Source: JAEUHO01 sp046350655 (lineage in GTDB: Bacteria > Planctomycetota > PLA2 > JAEUHO01). From it: 64,000 nucleotides of DNA. Positions 35,527 through 43,425 of the stretch are shown in pieces; positions within the stretch are counted from its first letter, which is position 1; each line of letters starts with the position of its first letter. Position numbers and translations under genes: made by a program. The notes beneath the pieces were generated by a model. It did not search any database and had not been told where the DNA came from. It saw only the letters and a list, made by a program, of their open reading frames with translations. The stretch spans positions 619,011 through 683,010 of the forward strand of contig JAXMAB010000006.1 in assembly GCA_046350655.1 (NCBI GenBank), given 5' to 3'.

Positions 35527-36501
35527 TCAGCCCTTCGCCTTCCTGGCGGGCTTCTTCGCGGGGGGCCTCGCGGCGGGCGCCTTCGCCGCCGCGGCGGGGG
35601 CCTTCGCCGCGGGCGCGGGCGTCGTGGGGGCCCCGACCGGCGCGGCCGCCTCGGCCCCGGGCCGGGCGGGCGCCGGCGGCCCGGGGTGCGAGAACCGCTG
35701 GCGGTAGCGCTCGAGGATCAACGACGCGGTCTCCTCGATCGCCTTCCCCGAGATCTCGAGGAGCGTCCACTGCGGGTGGCCCGCGAACAGGCGGCGGCAC
35801 CACTCGAGCTCCTCGCGGACGCGGCGCGGGTCGCCGTACTCGCTGCTCGGCTCCATCCCCATGTGCTTCATGCGGGTGCGGCGCACCTCGATGAGCATCG
35901 CGGGGTCGACCATGAGCCCGAAGACGCGGCGCGGGTCCACGAGCTCGAGCTCCTTGGGCAGCGGGATCTCGCGCACGAGCGGGACGTTGGCGACGCGGTA
36001 GCCGCGGTGCGCGATGTACTGCGAGAGGGGCGTCTTGCTCGTGCGGCTCACGCCCACGAGGACGATGTCGGCCTTGCGGAGGTTCCGCGGCTCCTTGCCG
36101 TCGTCGTTGTTGACGGCGAACTCGACGGCGTCGATGCGCTTGAAGTACTCGGCGTTGAGCTCGTGGCCGAGCCCCGGCTTGTAGAGCGGGTCCTCGCCGA
36201 AGTGCATGGCCATCTGGAGCAGCAGGCCGCCGAGGAGGTCGACGGCGCGCACGTCGGCCTCCTCCGCGACCTGCTTCAGGCGCGCGCGGAGCGTGGACCC
36301 CACCAGCGTGTACACGAGCAGCGCGGACCGCTTCTTCGCCTCCGCCACGACGGACCGCACCGCGGCCTCGTCGCGGACGTGGGGCAGGACCTCCACGCGG
36401 ACCTTCTCGTGCCCGAAGAACTGGACGAGCGCCGCGCGGACGACCTTCTCGCCGGTCTCGCCGGTCGCGTCCGAGGCCACCAGGATCGTGCCGCCGATCA
36501 T
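35527..36501 (-). CDS. ppsR: Pyruvate phosphate dikinase / PEP synthase regulatory protein (DUF299) with basic tail
   Basis: This bifunctional kinase/pyrophosphorylase inactivates and reactivates PEP synthase or pyruvate phosphate dikinase, controlling gluconeogenic flux. The DUF299 core is complete over about 265 residues: ILVASDATGETGEK at the N-terminus and the nucleotide-binding GVSRTSKTPLSQYIA in the middle. The last 60 residues are an unusual Ala/Pro/Lys-rich tail ending in KKPARKAKG, similar in composition to the purL tail. ATG 36501 overlaps the moaE stop (ATGA). The enzyme it regulates is not in this window. Confidence 0.92.
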   Translation of the reverse strand: MIGGTILVASDATGETGEKVVRAALVQFFGHEKVRVEVLPHVRDEAAVRSVVAEAKKRSALLVYTLVGSTLRARLKQVAEEADVRAVDLLGGLLLQMAMHFGEDPLYKPGLGHELNAEYFKRIDAVEFAVNNDDGKEPRNLRKADIVLVGVSRTSKTPLSQYIAHRGYRVANVPLVREIPLPKELELVDPRRVFGLMVDPAMLIEVRRTRMKHMGMEPSSEYGDPRRVREELEWCRRLFAGHPQWTLLEISGKAIEETASLILERYRQRFSHPGPPAPARPGAEAAAPVGAPTTPAPAAKAPAAAAKAPAARPPAKKPARKAKG

Positions 36502-36959
36502 CGGGTCGTCTCCCTGCGCGGGCCCGCGGGCGCGCGTTCGCCCTGCGGGTCGTCGGGAGAGCCTACCCAGACCGCGCCGTCCTCGAAGTGCTCCTTCTTC
36601 CAGATCGGGACGTCGCGCTTCAGGCGCACGATGAAGTCGTCGACGGCCGCGAGGGCGGCGGCGCGGTGGGGGGCGCTCACCGCCAGGACCACGGCGGTCT
36701 CGCCGAGCGCGAGGCGGCCGACGCGGTGGACGCACGCGAGGCCCGTGAGCCCGTGGGCCGCCGTCACCGCCGCGCCGATCCCGCGCAGCTGCGCCACCGC
36801 CATGGCGGGGTAGGCCTCGTACTCGAGGAACCGCACGCGGCGACCCTTCGTCGCGTCGCGGACCGTGCCGTGGAACACGACGACGGCGCCGGCCGCGGGG
36901 GTCTCGACCGCGCGGCGCACCGCGGCGTCGTCGATGGGGGCGTCGGTGAGCGCGAACAA
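36498..36959 (-). CDS. moaE: Molybdopterin synthase catalytic subunit
   Basis: MoaE with MoaD inserts two sulfurs into cyclic pyranopterin monophosphate to make molybdopterin. The 153-residue product shows VVFHGTVRD, LEYEAY, VHRVGRLALGE and the catalytic VPIWKKEHF. The start is TTG at 36959, supported by GGAGG 8 nt upstream and by the family N-terminus. It follows moaD by 4 nt. No other molybdopterin gene is nearby. Confidence 0.94.
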   Translation of the reverse strand: MFALTDAPIDDAAVRRAVETPAAGAVVVFHGTVRDATKGRRVRFLEYEAYPAMAVAQLRGIGAAVTAAHGLTGLACVHRVGRLALGETAVVLAVSAPHRAAALAAVDDFIVRLKRDVPIWKKEHFEDGAVWVGSPDDPQGERAPAGPRRETTR

Positions 36960-36963
36960 GCCG

Positions 36964-37215
36964 CTAGCCTCCGCTCACCGGGGGGATGAACGCGACGACG
37001 TCGCCGTCCGCGACCGTCGCCGAGCCGTCGACGAACCGCTCGCCGACGGCGAAGCGTACCGCGCCGACGGCGGCGAGTTTCGGGAAGCGGGCGCGCAGGG
37101 ACGCGGCGAGCGCGTCGACGGTGGTGCCCGCCGCGACCTCGAGCCGCACCGACGGCGTGCCGGCCGCCTCGCGCGCCGACGCGAAGAAGAGGACCTCGAC
37201 GCGGGCCGGGCTCAC
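36964..37215 (-). CDS. moaD: Molybdopterin synthase sulfur-carrier subunit
   Basis: This 83-residue ubiquitin-fold protein carries sulfur as a C-terminal thiocarboxylate for MoaE. It starts VEVLFFASAREAAG and ends in the essential Gly-Gly (FIPPVSGG). The GTG start overlaps the desaturase stop codon as GTGA. Too short to stand out by length alone, it is identified by the C-terminus and by moaE immediately downstream. Confidence 0.92.
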   Translation of the reverse strand: MSPARVEVLFFASAREAAGTPSVRLEVAAGTTVDALAASLRARFPKLAAVGAVRFAVGERFVDGSATVADGDVVAFIPPVSGG

Positions 37216-38198
37216 GGGCGGGCGGTCCCCGACGGGACGCGCCAGTCGGTGTGCGGCGCCCGGTTGCGCACGAACCACCCCCAGAGGAGGCCGGCGTAGG
37301 TGTGCGGGCGCACGCCCCGCGCCGCGAGGAACGGGTCGAGTTCCTTGCGCAGCGCCGGCAGGCGGTACATGGGCACGCGCGGGAAGTAGTGGTGCTCGAG
37401 GTGGTAGTTCGTCCAGAGGAAGACGCGGTCCCAGAAGAACGGGCTGGGCCGCATGAGCGTGCTCCAGGCCGCCGGGTCGTCCGGGTCGACGTCGTAGTGC
37501 TGGCCGAGGCGGTTCACCGTGAACGCGAACGGGAACACCGCGAACACCGGCAGCAGGTGGAGCTTGGCGGCGGCCGCCGGGCCCAGCGTGCCCCAGAGCG
37601 TGGCCGCGAGCCCGAGGTGGAAGACGGTCGTGACGAGGCGTTCGCGGCGGATGCGGGCGCGGAGCGCGGGTTCGTAGCCCGCGGAGGCCTTCGCGGCGGC
37701 GCGGAAGTAGATGGGGAAGAGCGCCGGCGTGAGGTAGAGCGCCTTGTACCAGCGGCGGACGATCTTCGGGGTGAGGTGGGCGCGCTTCGGGTCGCGGTCG
37801 GCGGTGCCGAGCATGTCGTGGTGGTCGAGGTGCCAGCGCTCGAACTGGGAGGCCGACAACCCGCCGAGCGTCGCGTACGTCAGGCCCAGCGCGCGGTTGA
37901 AGCGGCTGCGGTGGCCGCGGAACACGACCCGGTGGACCACCTCGTGGAGCAGGTGGAGGAACGAGAAGACGACGAAGCCGATCGTGATCGTGGCCGGGAC
38001 CCAGGCGTACCAGCGGTCGGGCCAGCGCAGGATCACGAAGACGGCGGCCGCGAGGACGACGAGCTGGCGGAGCACGACGAGGGCGTGGCGGAGGCCCGAG
38101 ACCTCGTGGAGGGTCTTCAGCCGCTCGGTGTCGAGCGCCGAGGCCAGCGCGGCGCGGAGCTCGCGGCTCGACTCGGCGTAGGGGACCGTGGTCGCCAT
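37212..38198 (-). CDS. Membrane fatty acid desaturase family protein
   Basis: The 328-residue product has the three histidine boxes of the family, which hold a diiron centre: HEVVHR, HLDHHD and HLEHHYFP, the last being the usual HxxHH of acyl-lipid desaturases and related hydroxylases or ketolases. Hydrophobic segments around residues 40-85 and 185-215 place it in the membrane. No cytochrome b5 domain is fused. It is the first gene of the operon that also contains moaD, moaE, ppsR and the ABC transporters. A near-match to TANNNT (TACTCC) lies 5 nt before its ATG. Confidence 0.9.
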   Translation of the reverse strand: MATTVPYAESSRELRAALASALDTERLKTLHEVSGLRHALVVLRQLVVLAAAVFVILRWPDRWYAWVPATITIGFVVFSFLHLLHEVVHRVVFRGHRSRFNRALGLTYATLGGLSASQFERWHLDHHDMLGTADRDPKRAHLTPKIVRRWYKALYLTPALFPIYFRAAAKASAGYEPALRARIRRERLVTTVFHLGLAATLWGTLGPAAAAKLHLLPVFAVFPFAFTVNRLGQHYDVDPDDPAAWSTLMRPSPFFWDRVFLWTNYHLEHHYFPRVPMYRLPALRKELDPFLAARGVRPHTYAGLLWGWFVRNRAPHTDWRVPSGTARP

Positions 38199-38279
38199 GG
38201 CGGGGAGTATCCCCGGGGGCGCCGGGGGGCGCGGAACGTCGCCCGAGCGATTCCCGTCCGGGCCGGGCGGCCATCATGT

Positions 38280-38285
38280 TACCCT
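38280..38285 (+). promoter_or_regulatory. TANNNT -10 hexamer of the ArsR gene (leaderless type)
   Basis: TACCCT ends 8 nt before ATG 38294, with GGAG in between. It supports the start at 38294 over the one at 38276, which lies upstream of the hexamer. Confidence 0.5.
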
Positions 38286-38293
38286 GGAGTCAC

Positions 38294-38680
38294 ATGACGA
38301 CCGGGGACGACCTCCTGCCGGTGTTCCAGGCGCTCGCGGACCCCACGCGACGGGCGCTGCTCGACCTCCTGCGGGCCGGGCCCCGCACGACGGGGGAGTG
38401 CTGCGCCGCCTTCCCGCGGCGCTCGAGGTTCGCGGTGCTCAAGCACCTCGGGGTGCTGAAGCGGGCCGGCCTGCTGCGCGTGCGGGCCGAGGGGCGGGTC
38501 CGGTGGAACACACTCGACCCGGCGCCCCTGGTGCATCTCCACGAGCGGTGGTTCCGGGCGTTCCTGCCGCCCCCGCCCGCGCGCCCCCGGGTCCCGCTGC
38601 ACGTGGAACCCCCGGACTCCCGCGCCCGGTCCCCCGGTGCGGCCCACCGTCCCCTCCGCCGCCGCCGCCGCGACCCCTGA
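38294..38680 (+). CDS. ArsR-family winged-helix regulator
   Basis: The 128-residue product is a compact winged helix: VFQALADPTRRALLDLLRAG, then FAVLKHLGVLKRAGLL as the recognition region and RVRWNTLDPAPL as the wing. The pattern matches the ArsR subgroup that pairs with SRPBCC/AHSA1 proteins (VSRHLKVLxxAGLV-like recognition helix). No metal-binding cysteine pair of the ArsR sensor type is at the usual position, although CC occurs at GECCAAF. The Arg-rich C-terminal 30 residues look unconserved. The stop is 8 bp before a hairpin array that separates it from its likely partner gene. Confidence 0.88.
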   Translation: MTTGDDLLPVFQALADPTRRALLDLLRAGPRTTGECCAAFPRRSRFAVLKHLGVLKRAGLLRVRAEGRVRWNTLDPAPLVHLHERWFRAFLPPPPARPRVPLHVEPPDSRARSPGAAHRPLRRRRRDP

Positions 38681-38688
38681 CCCCCCGG

Positions 38689-38903
38689 GTCGACACCGAG
38701 ACGAAGGGCTACGACCCCGTCGTCTCGGCGTCGACGCCGAAACGAACGGCTACGACCCCGTTGTCTCGGTGTCGACGGACGTCGAGGTGGAACCAACGGC
38801 GACGACCCCGTTGTTCCACCTGCGCGGTCGATGCCCGGGGGACGCGAGGCCCGCGCGCCGACACCGAGACGAAGGGCTACGACCCCGTCGTCTCGCTGTC
38901 GAC
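38689..38903. repeat. Array of four stem-loops with a shared apical loop
   Basis: Modules 1 (38689-38735), 2 (38730-38776) and 4 (38857-38903) are 47-nt palindromes beginning and ending with GTCGAC or a one-base variant; modules 1 and 2 share one GTCGAC. Module 3 (about 38781-38830) has different arms (AGGTGGAAC and GTTCCACCT, one bulge). All four keep the centre GGC(T/G)ACGACCCCGT. The array fills the space between the convergent ArsR and SRPBCC genes and supplies the stop codon of the latter. Confidence 0.85.
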
Positions 38904-39383
38904 GTAGGCCCGGAGGAGCGTGCCGAACAGCATCCGCCAGCCGGCGGAGAGTCCGTCGGGGTGCTTGCCGGCGAGCGGGCCGATCAGCGCGTCGGTCAGA
39001 CGCAGGACGGTGCCGGAGCCGTCGGGCTCGAGCCGGATCGACACCTGCGAGCGGAACGGTCCGCCCCACTCGAGGCCGACGTCGCCCGCGAGGTCGAGCC
39101 GGCGGCCCGGTTCCACGACGGTCACGAGGAACCAGAGGACGCCGCCGCCGCTCGGGGTCTCCTCGAACAGCCGGCCGCCGGGCCAGCCCTCGAGCCGGAT
39201 CCGGCTGCCGGGGCCCGCGGCGAGGAAGTCGCCCTTCCACCACGCCGCCGTCTCGACCGTCAAAGCGGCCCAGACGCGCGCGACCGGCGCGGCGTACCGC
39301 ACCTCGACGTCCACGCGGGTCCAGGCGACGGGCGTCGGCCCGTCGTCGCGATCGGCTCCGGCCTTCGGTGCGTCGGTCCCCAC
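38877..39383 (-). CDS. SRPBCC/AHSA1-type START-like domain protein
   Basis: The 168-residue product has the helix-grip fold sequence pattern of AHSA1 homologues: VEVRYAAPVARVWAALT at the start, WWKGDF, and a C-terminal helix GLSAGWRMLFGTLLRAYV. Proteins of this type bind hydrophobic ligands and are often encoded next to an ArsR regulator, as here, although in this case the two genes converge. The GTG start has AGGGA-type purines close upstream. The last eight codons and the TAG stop lie inside stem-loop module 4 of the array, so the natural C-terminus may have been replaced. Confidence 0.85.
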   Translation of the reverse strand: MGTDAPKAGADRDDGPTPVAWTRVDVEVRYAAPVARVWAALTVETAAWWKGDFLAAGPGSRIRLEGWPGGRLFEETPSGGGVLWFLVTVVEPGRRLDLAGDVGLEWGGPFRSQVSIRLEPDGSGTVLRLTDALIGPLAGKHPDGLSAGWRMLFGTLLRAYVDSETTGS

Positions 39384-39408
39384 GATCCCTCCCTTCGCCC
39401 GCCGTCGG

Positions 39409-40188
39409 TCACGGCCCCGTCGGGTCGCCCACGAAGCGGCGGCCGAGGAGGCGCAGCGTCGTCACGATCGTCCGGACGACCTTCATCTTGCTCGCGCCCT
39501 GCTTGCGGTCGTACCGGAGCACCAGCGGCACCTCGGCGATGTGACGGGCCCGCCGGCGCAGCTTCAGCAGCAGGTCCACCATCACCGAGAACCCGCGCTG
39601 GTTGAGGAAGTGGCGCCCGTAGCGCGCCTGGCCCCAGCGCAGCAGCCCGATCCGGTAGCACCGGAACCCGCAGGTGTAGTCGCGCGCCCCGCACGGGAAC
39701 ACCGCCCGGAACACCAGCGACGCCGCGTCCGACAGCCACCGCCGCCACCAGACCAGCCCGTGGATCTCGGCGCCCGGCTGGTAGCGCGACGCGATCACGA
39801 GGTCGCTCCCCGCGTCCGCGAGCGCGACCATCGACGGCACGAGCTCCGGCGGGTGCGTGTGGTCCGCGTCCATCGTCACGAGCAGGTCGTCGTCCGACCC
39901 GTGCTCGAGGGCGTACGTGATCCCGGTCCGCATCGCGGCGCCGAGCCCCTGGTTGACGACGTGCGTGATCACCGTCAGCGGCACGCCCGGCACCGACCGC
40001 GCGGCCGCCGCGGTCCCGTCCTTGCTCCCGTCGTCCACGACCAGCATCGACCACGCCGGCGCGCCCGGCCACCGGGAGAACGTCTCGCGGAAGTCCGCGA
40101 GCAGCGGCGGGAGGTTCTTCTCCTCGTGGTACGCCGGCAGCATCACGAGGACCCGCCGCGCGCGCGCGGGCCCGGCGGGCGCGCTCAT
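39409..40188 (-). CDS. Family 2 glycosyltransferase (dolichyl-phosphate-mannose-synthase-like)
   Basis: The 259-residue enzyme has LVMLPAYHEEKNL, the VVDDGSKDGT nucleotide-sugar site and the metal-binding TMDADHTHPPE. The C-terminal part ends in basic residues without clear membrane helices, unlike the DPMS forms with a membrane anchor. It probably transfers a sugar to a polyprenyl phosphate or a surface glycan. Its ATG overlaps the wecB stop (ATGA), suggesting that both act in one polysaccharide pathway. Confidence 0.88.
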   Translation of the reverse strand: MSAPAGPARARRVLVMLPAYHEEKNLPPLLADFRETFSRWPGAPAWSMLVVDDGSKDGTAAAARSVPGVPLTVITHVVNQGLGAAMRTGITYALEHGSDDDLLVTMDADHTHPPELVPSMVALADAGSDLVIASRYQPGAEIHGLVWWRRWLSDAASLVFRAVFPCGARDYTCGFRCYRIGLLRWGQARYGRHFLNQRGFSVMVDLLLKLRRRARHIAEVPLVLRYDRKQGASKMKVVRTIVTTLRLLGRRFVGDPTGP

Positions 40189-41363
40189 CGCGCGGGTCCC
40201 GCGGGGGCCGGCGTCGCCGGCGCGTCCGGGCCCGCCGGCGTCGGCGCCCACGGCTTCACGGCCTCGCCCGCGAGCCGGGCCGCGATGCGAAGCGCCGCGC
40301 GCCCGTCGCCGAACAGGCCCCGCGGGCGGCCGACGGCCGCGCGGTGCGCCGCGTCGTCGAGCAACCGGCCCGCCTCCGCCACGATCCGCTCCGGGTTCGT
40401 CCCGACGAGGATGCCCGCGCCGGCCTCGATCAATTCCGGCCGCTCCGTCACGTCTCGGAGCACGAGCACCGGCTTGCCGAGCGCCGGCGCCTCCTCCTGG
40501 ATCCCGCCCGAGTCGGTCAGCACCATCTCGCAGCGGTCGAGCAGCCACACGAGCGACGCGTAGTCCACCGGCTCGAGCAGGAACACGTTCTCCGCCGACA
40601 GCCGCTCGCGCGCCGGGCCCCGCACGTTCGGGTTGAGGTGCACCGGGTAGACGAACGCGACGTCGGGGTGCGCAACCGCCACGGTCTGCAGCGCCGCGCA
40701 CACGTCCGCGAACGGCTTCCCGAACGCCTCCCGCCGGTGCGCCGTCACCAGCACGACGCGCTTGCGGTCGCCCACCACCGCCTTCACCGGCACGTCCATC
40801 GACGCCACGCGCCCGCGCACCGACAGCAGCGCGTCGATCGCCGTGTTGCCCGTCACGAGCACCGCGCGCTCGTCCACGCCCTCGCGCCGCAGGTGCTCCG
40901 CGGCGCCCGGCGTCGGCGCGAACCAGTGCGTCGCCACGCGGTCGACGACGACCCGGTTCATCTCCTCCGGGAACGGCGCGTCCATCCGCCCCGACCGCAG
41001 CCCCGCCTCGACGTGCCCGACGGGCACCTGCCGGTGGAACGCCGCGAGCGCCGTCGCCATCGCGGTCGTCGTGTCGCCGTGCACCAGCACGACGTCGGGC
41101 TCGCGCTCGGCCAGCACGTCGTCCATGTGCGTCAGGACCGACGCCGCCACGTCCGACAGGGACTGCCCCGGCCGCATCAGCCCGAGGTCGATCTCCGGCA
41201 CGATCCCGAACAGCGCCAGCATCTGGTCGAGCATCTCGCGGTGCTGGCCCGTCACGCACACCGTCGTCCGCAGCGCGTCCCCGCGCGCGCGCAGCGCCGC
41301 GACGACCGGCGCCATCTTGATCGCCTCCGGCCGCGTCCCGAACACGACGAGGACGTGTCTCAT
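40185..41363 (-). CDS. wecB: UDP-N-acetylglucosamine 2-epimerase (non-hydrolysing)
   Basis: WecB interconverts UDP-GlcNAc and UDP-ManNAc for cell-surface polysaccharide. The 392-residue product has VFGTRPEAIKMAPV, HGDTTTAMA, the HVEAGLRSG motif, PFPEEMNR and the catalytic LTDSGGIQEEAP. The last 25 residues are a Pro/Ala-rich extension. ATG 41363 matches the family start exactly; no ribosome site is visible. First gene of a three-gene run with the glycosyltransferase and the SRPBCC gene. Confidence 0.95.
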   Translation of the reverse strand: MRHVLVVFGTRPEAIKMAPVVAALRARGDALRTTVCVTGQHREMLDQMLALFGIVPEIDLGLMRPGQSLSDVAASVLTHMDDVLAEREPDVVLVHGDTTTAMATALAAFHRQVPVGHVEAGLRSGRMDAPFPEEMNRVVVDRVATHWFAPTPGAAEHLRREGVDERAVLVTGNTAIDALLSVRGRVASMDVPVKAVVGDRKRVVLVTAHRREAFGKPFADVCAALQTVAVAHPDVAFVYPVHLNPNVRGPARERLSAENVFLLEPVDYASLVWLLDRCEMVLTDSGGIQEEAPALGKPVLVLRDVTERPELIEAGAGILVGTNPERIVAEAGRLLDDAAHRAAVGRPRGLFGDGRAALRIAARLAGEAVKPWAPTPAGPDAPATPAPAGPAR

Positions 41364-41500
41364 CGGCGCGCGGCGCTCGCGGGGGACGACGGTCGTTGGC
41401 GATCGGGGGGACGCAGGGGGCGCGGGCTCGCGGGGGAGGGCGAAGCGTACGGCAGACCTCCGCGCGAGGGAACGGCCGGGGGCAGCGACCCCACGCGCGG

Positions 41501-41536
41501 GACCGCGAGGCCCGCCGGCCGCCGGGCCTCGCGGTC
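41501..41536. repeat. Dispersed palindrome, CGCGAGGCCCG family (best copy)
   Basis: GACCGCGAGGCCCG (41501-41514) and CGGGCCTCGCGGTC (41523-41536) are perfect 14-bp arms around the 8-nt loop CCGGCCGC. The element lies in the divergent gap between wecB and the LRAT-like gene, ending 13 bp before the presumed -10 hexamer of the latter. Confidence 0.85.
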
Positions 41537-41549
41537 CTCCCGACCGGGG

Positions 41550-41555
41550 TACGAT
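41550..41555 (+). promoter_or_regulatory. TANNNT -10 hexamer of the LRAT-like gene (leaderless type)
   Basis: TACGAT ends 8 nt before the GTG at 41564. The upstream palindrome covers the position where a -35 element would lie. Confidence 0.55.
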
Positions 41556-41563
41556 CCTCCCCC

Positions 41564-42061
41564 GTGAACCGCGCCCGCCGATCTCCCTCCGCCTCGTCGC
41601 CGTCCGGCGCTCCGCGGCCCGGGGCCCGCGCCGACGACCCTTTCCTCCCCGGCGACCCGATCGCCGTCGACGTCTTCCCGGGCCGCGTCGTGACGCACGT
41701 CGGCGTGGTCTCGTCGGTCGGGCCCGACGGCGTGCGCGTGATCTCCGCGTCGGCGCGGCGCGGCGGCGTCTACGACGAGTCCCTCGAGGACTTCGCGCAG
41801 GGCGGCGCCGTGTACCGCCCCGCCATCCCGCGGTTCGTGGCGCGCGACGAGGTGCTCGCCCGCGCGCGGGGCCACCTCGGCCGCCGCTACCGCCTCTTCT
41901 CCGGCAACTGCGAGCACCTCGTCTACGAGGTCCTGGGCCACCCGCGCCGCAGCCCGCAGCTCTCGACGTGGCTGCGCGGGGCCGCCGCGACCGCGGCGAG
42001 CGTGGCGGCAGTCGCGGGGGCGGCCCTCGCCGCGCGCGCGCGGGCCCGCCGCGGCGCCTGA
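41564..42061 (+). CDS. LRAT-like (NlpC/P60 superfamily) membrane-anchored protein
   Basis: The 165-residue product has the circularly permuted papain fold of the LRAT/NC family: a histidine in RVVTHVGVVSS and the NCEH box (SGNCEHLVYEV) with the nucleophile cysteine. A C-terminal hydrophobic helix (AATAASVAAVAGAALAA) with basic flank would anchor it to the membrane. Family members are acyltransferases, phospholipases or thiol hydrolases; the substrate is unknown. The GTG at 41564 is placed by the TACGAT hexamer; the first 30 residues are low-complexity. Confidence 0.82.
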   Translation: MNRARRSPSASSPSGAPRPGARADDPFLPGDPIAVDVFPGRVVTHVGVVSSVGPDGVRVISASARRGGVYDESLEDFAQGGAVYRPAIPRFVARDEVLARARGHLGRRYRLFSGNCEHLVYEVLGHPRRSPQLSTWLRGAAATAASVAAVAGAALAARARARRGA

Positions 42062-42197
42062 CCGCCGCCGGCGGCTCGCTCCCGCGGTTCCCGGGCGCGC
42101 GGTCCGGTCGGGGGCGCCCGGTGCGGTCGGGGGCGCACGGTGGCGAGCCCGTGACGCGCGGCCCGGACGCTTCCTCTCGTCCCGGGAGGGTCCGTCC

Positions 42198-43130
42198 GTG
42201 CGTCGAACCGTGCTCGTGCCGTGCCTGTGGCTCGTGGGCCTCGCCGTCGTGATGGGCGCGCCGGCGTGGGGGGGCGACGCGCCGGCGGCGCCGCCGGCCG
42301 CCGAGGACCCCGTCGAGCGGCTCGTCGCGGGGCTCGTCGAGGACCGCAGCGCCGCGCGCGGCCTCGCCGAGGAGGCGCTTCTCCACGCCGACGCGGCGAC
42401 GCTGCGCGCGGTCGCGCTGAGGCTCCGCGACCGGCTCGAGGCCGCGACCCTCGGCGCGGACCGGGCCTCGCGTCCCGCGCGCACGGCCGCGCCCCCGACG
42501 GTCGGGATCGCGCACGAGGTCGAATGGGTGCGCATGGGCGCCGCGGACCTCGCCGCGACGCTCGCGGTGCCCGCGCCGGACGTCGACCCGGTGGTGGTCG
42601 CGGCGACACCCGCGCACCTCGAGGCCTGGGCGAAGGCCCTGCGCGCGGGGGCCCTGACGCCGCTGACCGAGACCGAGAGCTCGGGCTACGAGGGCCAGCG
42701 CGTGGACGTCGCGGCGCTGTCGCAGCGCGCGGTGGTGGACGACGTCGAGGTGCGCGCGAAGGCCGGCGGCCCGACGATCGCGGACCCCGTCATCGGCCGC
42801 GTCGAGACCGGCGTGCGGCTCGCGTTCACGCCGCGCCGGCGTCGCGCGGCCGGGCCGATCGAGGTCGCCTTCGACGCGGAGGTGCGGCGGCTCGTCGAGC
42901 CCGTGGCCGAGGAGGCGCTCGCCGTGCTCGAGGGCGGCGCCACCGTGAAGGTCCAGCGGCCCGAGGTGGTCGCGGCCACGTGGCAGCGGACGGTCACCCT
43001 CCCCGATCACGGCGAGGTGTTCGTCGTGTTCCCGCGCGGGTTCGCGCCGACCGGCGACACGCGGCTCGTGCTGCGCTTCCGCGCGCGCACCGTCGCGTTC
43101 CCCGACGCCGACGCGACGCCGCCCCGCTGA
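42198..43130 (+). CDS. Exported protein of unknown function
   Basis: The 310-residue product has a clear signal peptide (LVPCLWLVGLAVVMGAPAWG). Residues 35-90 are helical and could be a HEAT-like repeat. From about residue 165 on, alternating hydrophobic residues with turns (ADPVIGRVETGVRLAFTP, then VTLPDHGEVFVVFPRGF) suggest a beta-rich domain reminiscent of secretin beta-barrel modules, but the match is too weak to name. GGGAGG lies 8 nt before the GTG start. No gene partner is obvious; the 295-bp gap to the next gene shows no other feature. Confidence 0.7.
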   Translation: MRRTVLVPCLWLVGLAVVMGAPAWGGDAPAAPPAAEDPVERLVAGLVEDRSAARGLAEEALLHADAATLRAVALRLRDRLEAATLGADRASRPARTAAPPTVGIAHEVEWVRMGAADLAATLAVPAPDVDPVVVAATPAHLEAWAKALRAGALTPLTETESSGYEGQRVDVAALSQRAVVDDVEVRAKAGGPTIADPVIGRVETGVRLAFTPRRRRAAGPIEVAFDAEVRRLVEPVAEEALAVLEGGATVKVQRPEVVAATWQRTVTLPDHGEVFVVFPRGFAPTGDTRLVLRFRARTVAFPDADATPPR

Positions 43131-43425
43131 TCGGGCCTCGGGCGCCGCGGCGGACGCCGAGCGAAGGTCCCGACGGGACGGCCTGGGGCGCGGCGCCCGG
43201 GGGCTTCCCGTGGCCCGCGCGGTCCGGTAGAACCACGGCGTGACGTACGTCCGGCGGCACCCCCAGGGCTTCGGCTGACCCGCGTCCGCGGGCCGCGGGG
43301 CGGCTCGGCGCGAGGCAGGCGGGCGTCGACGGCACGACGCTTCATCTCCCACGTTGTTGGCTCGACAGTTCGGACGGGCGCGGACCGGGGCGTAGGGCCC
43401 GTCGCGCCCCGGAGGCGCGACGACC

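Noticed and set aside
38689..38903. Possible CRISPR array or protein-coding repeat (ETKGYDPVVS-type peptide)
   Set aside because: The repeats are palindromic with overlapping ends and no spacers; module 3 keeps base pairing but not the peptide, so RNA or DNA structure explains it better.
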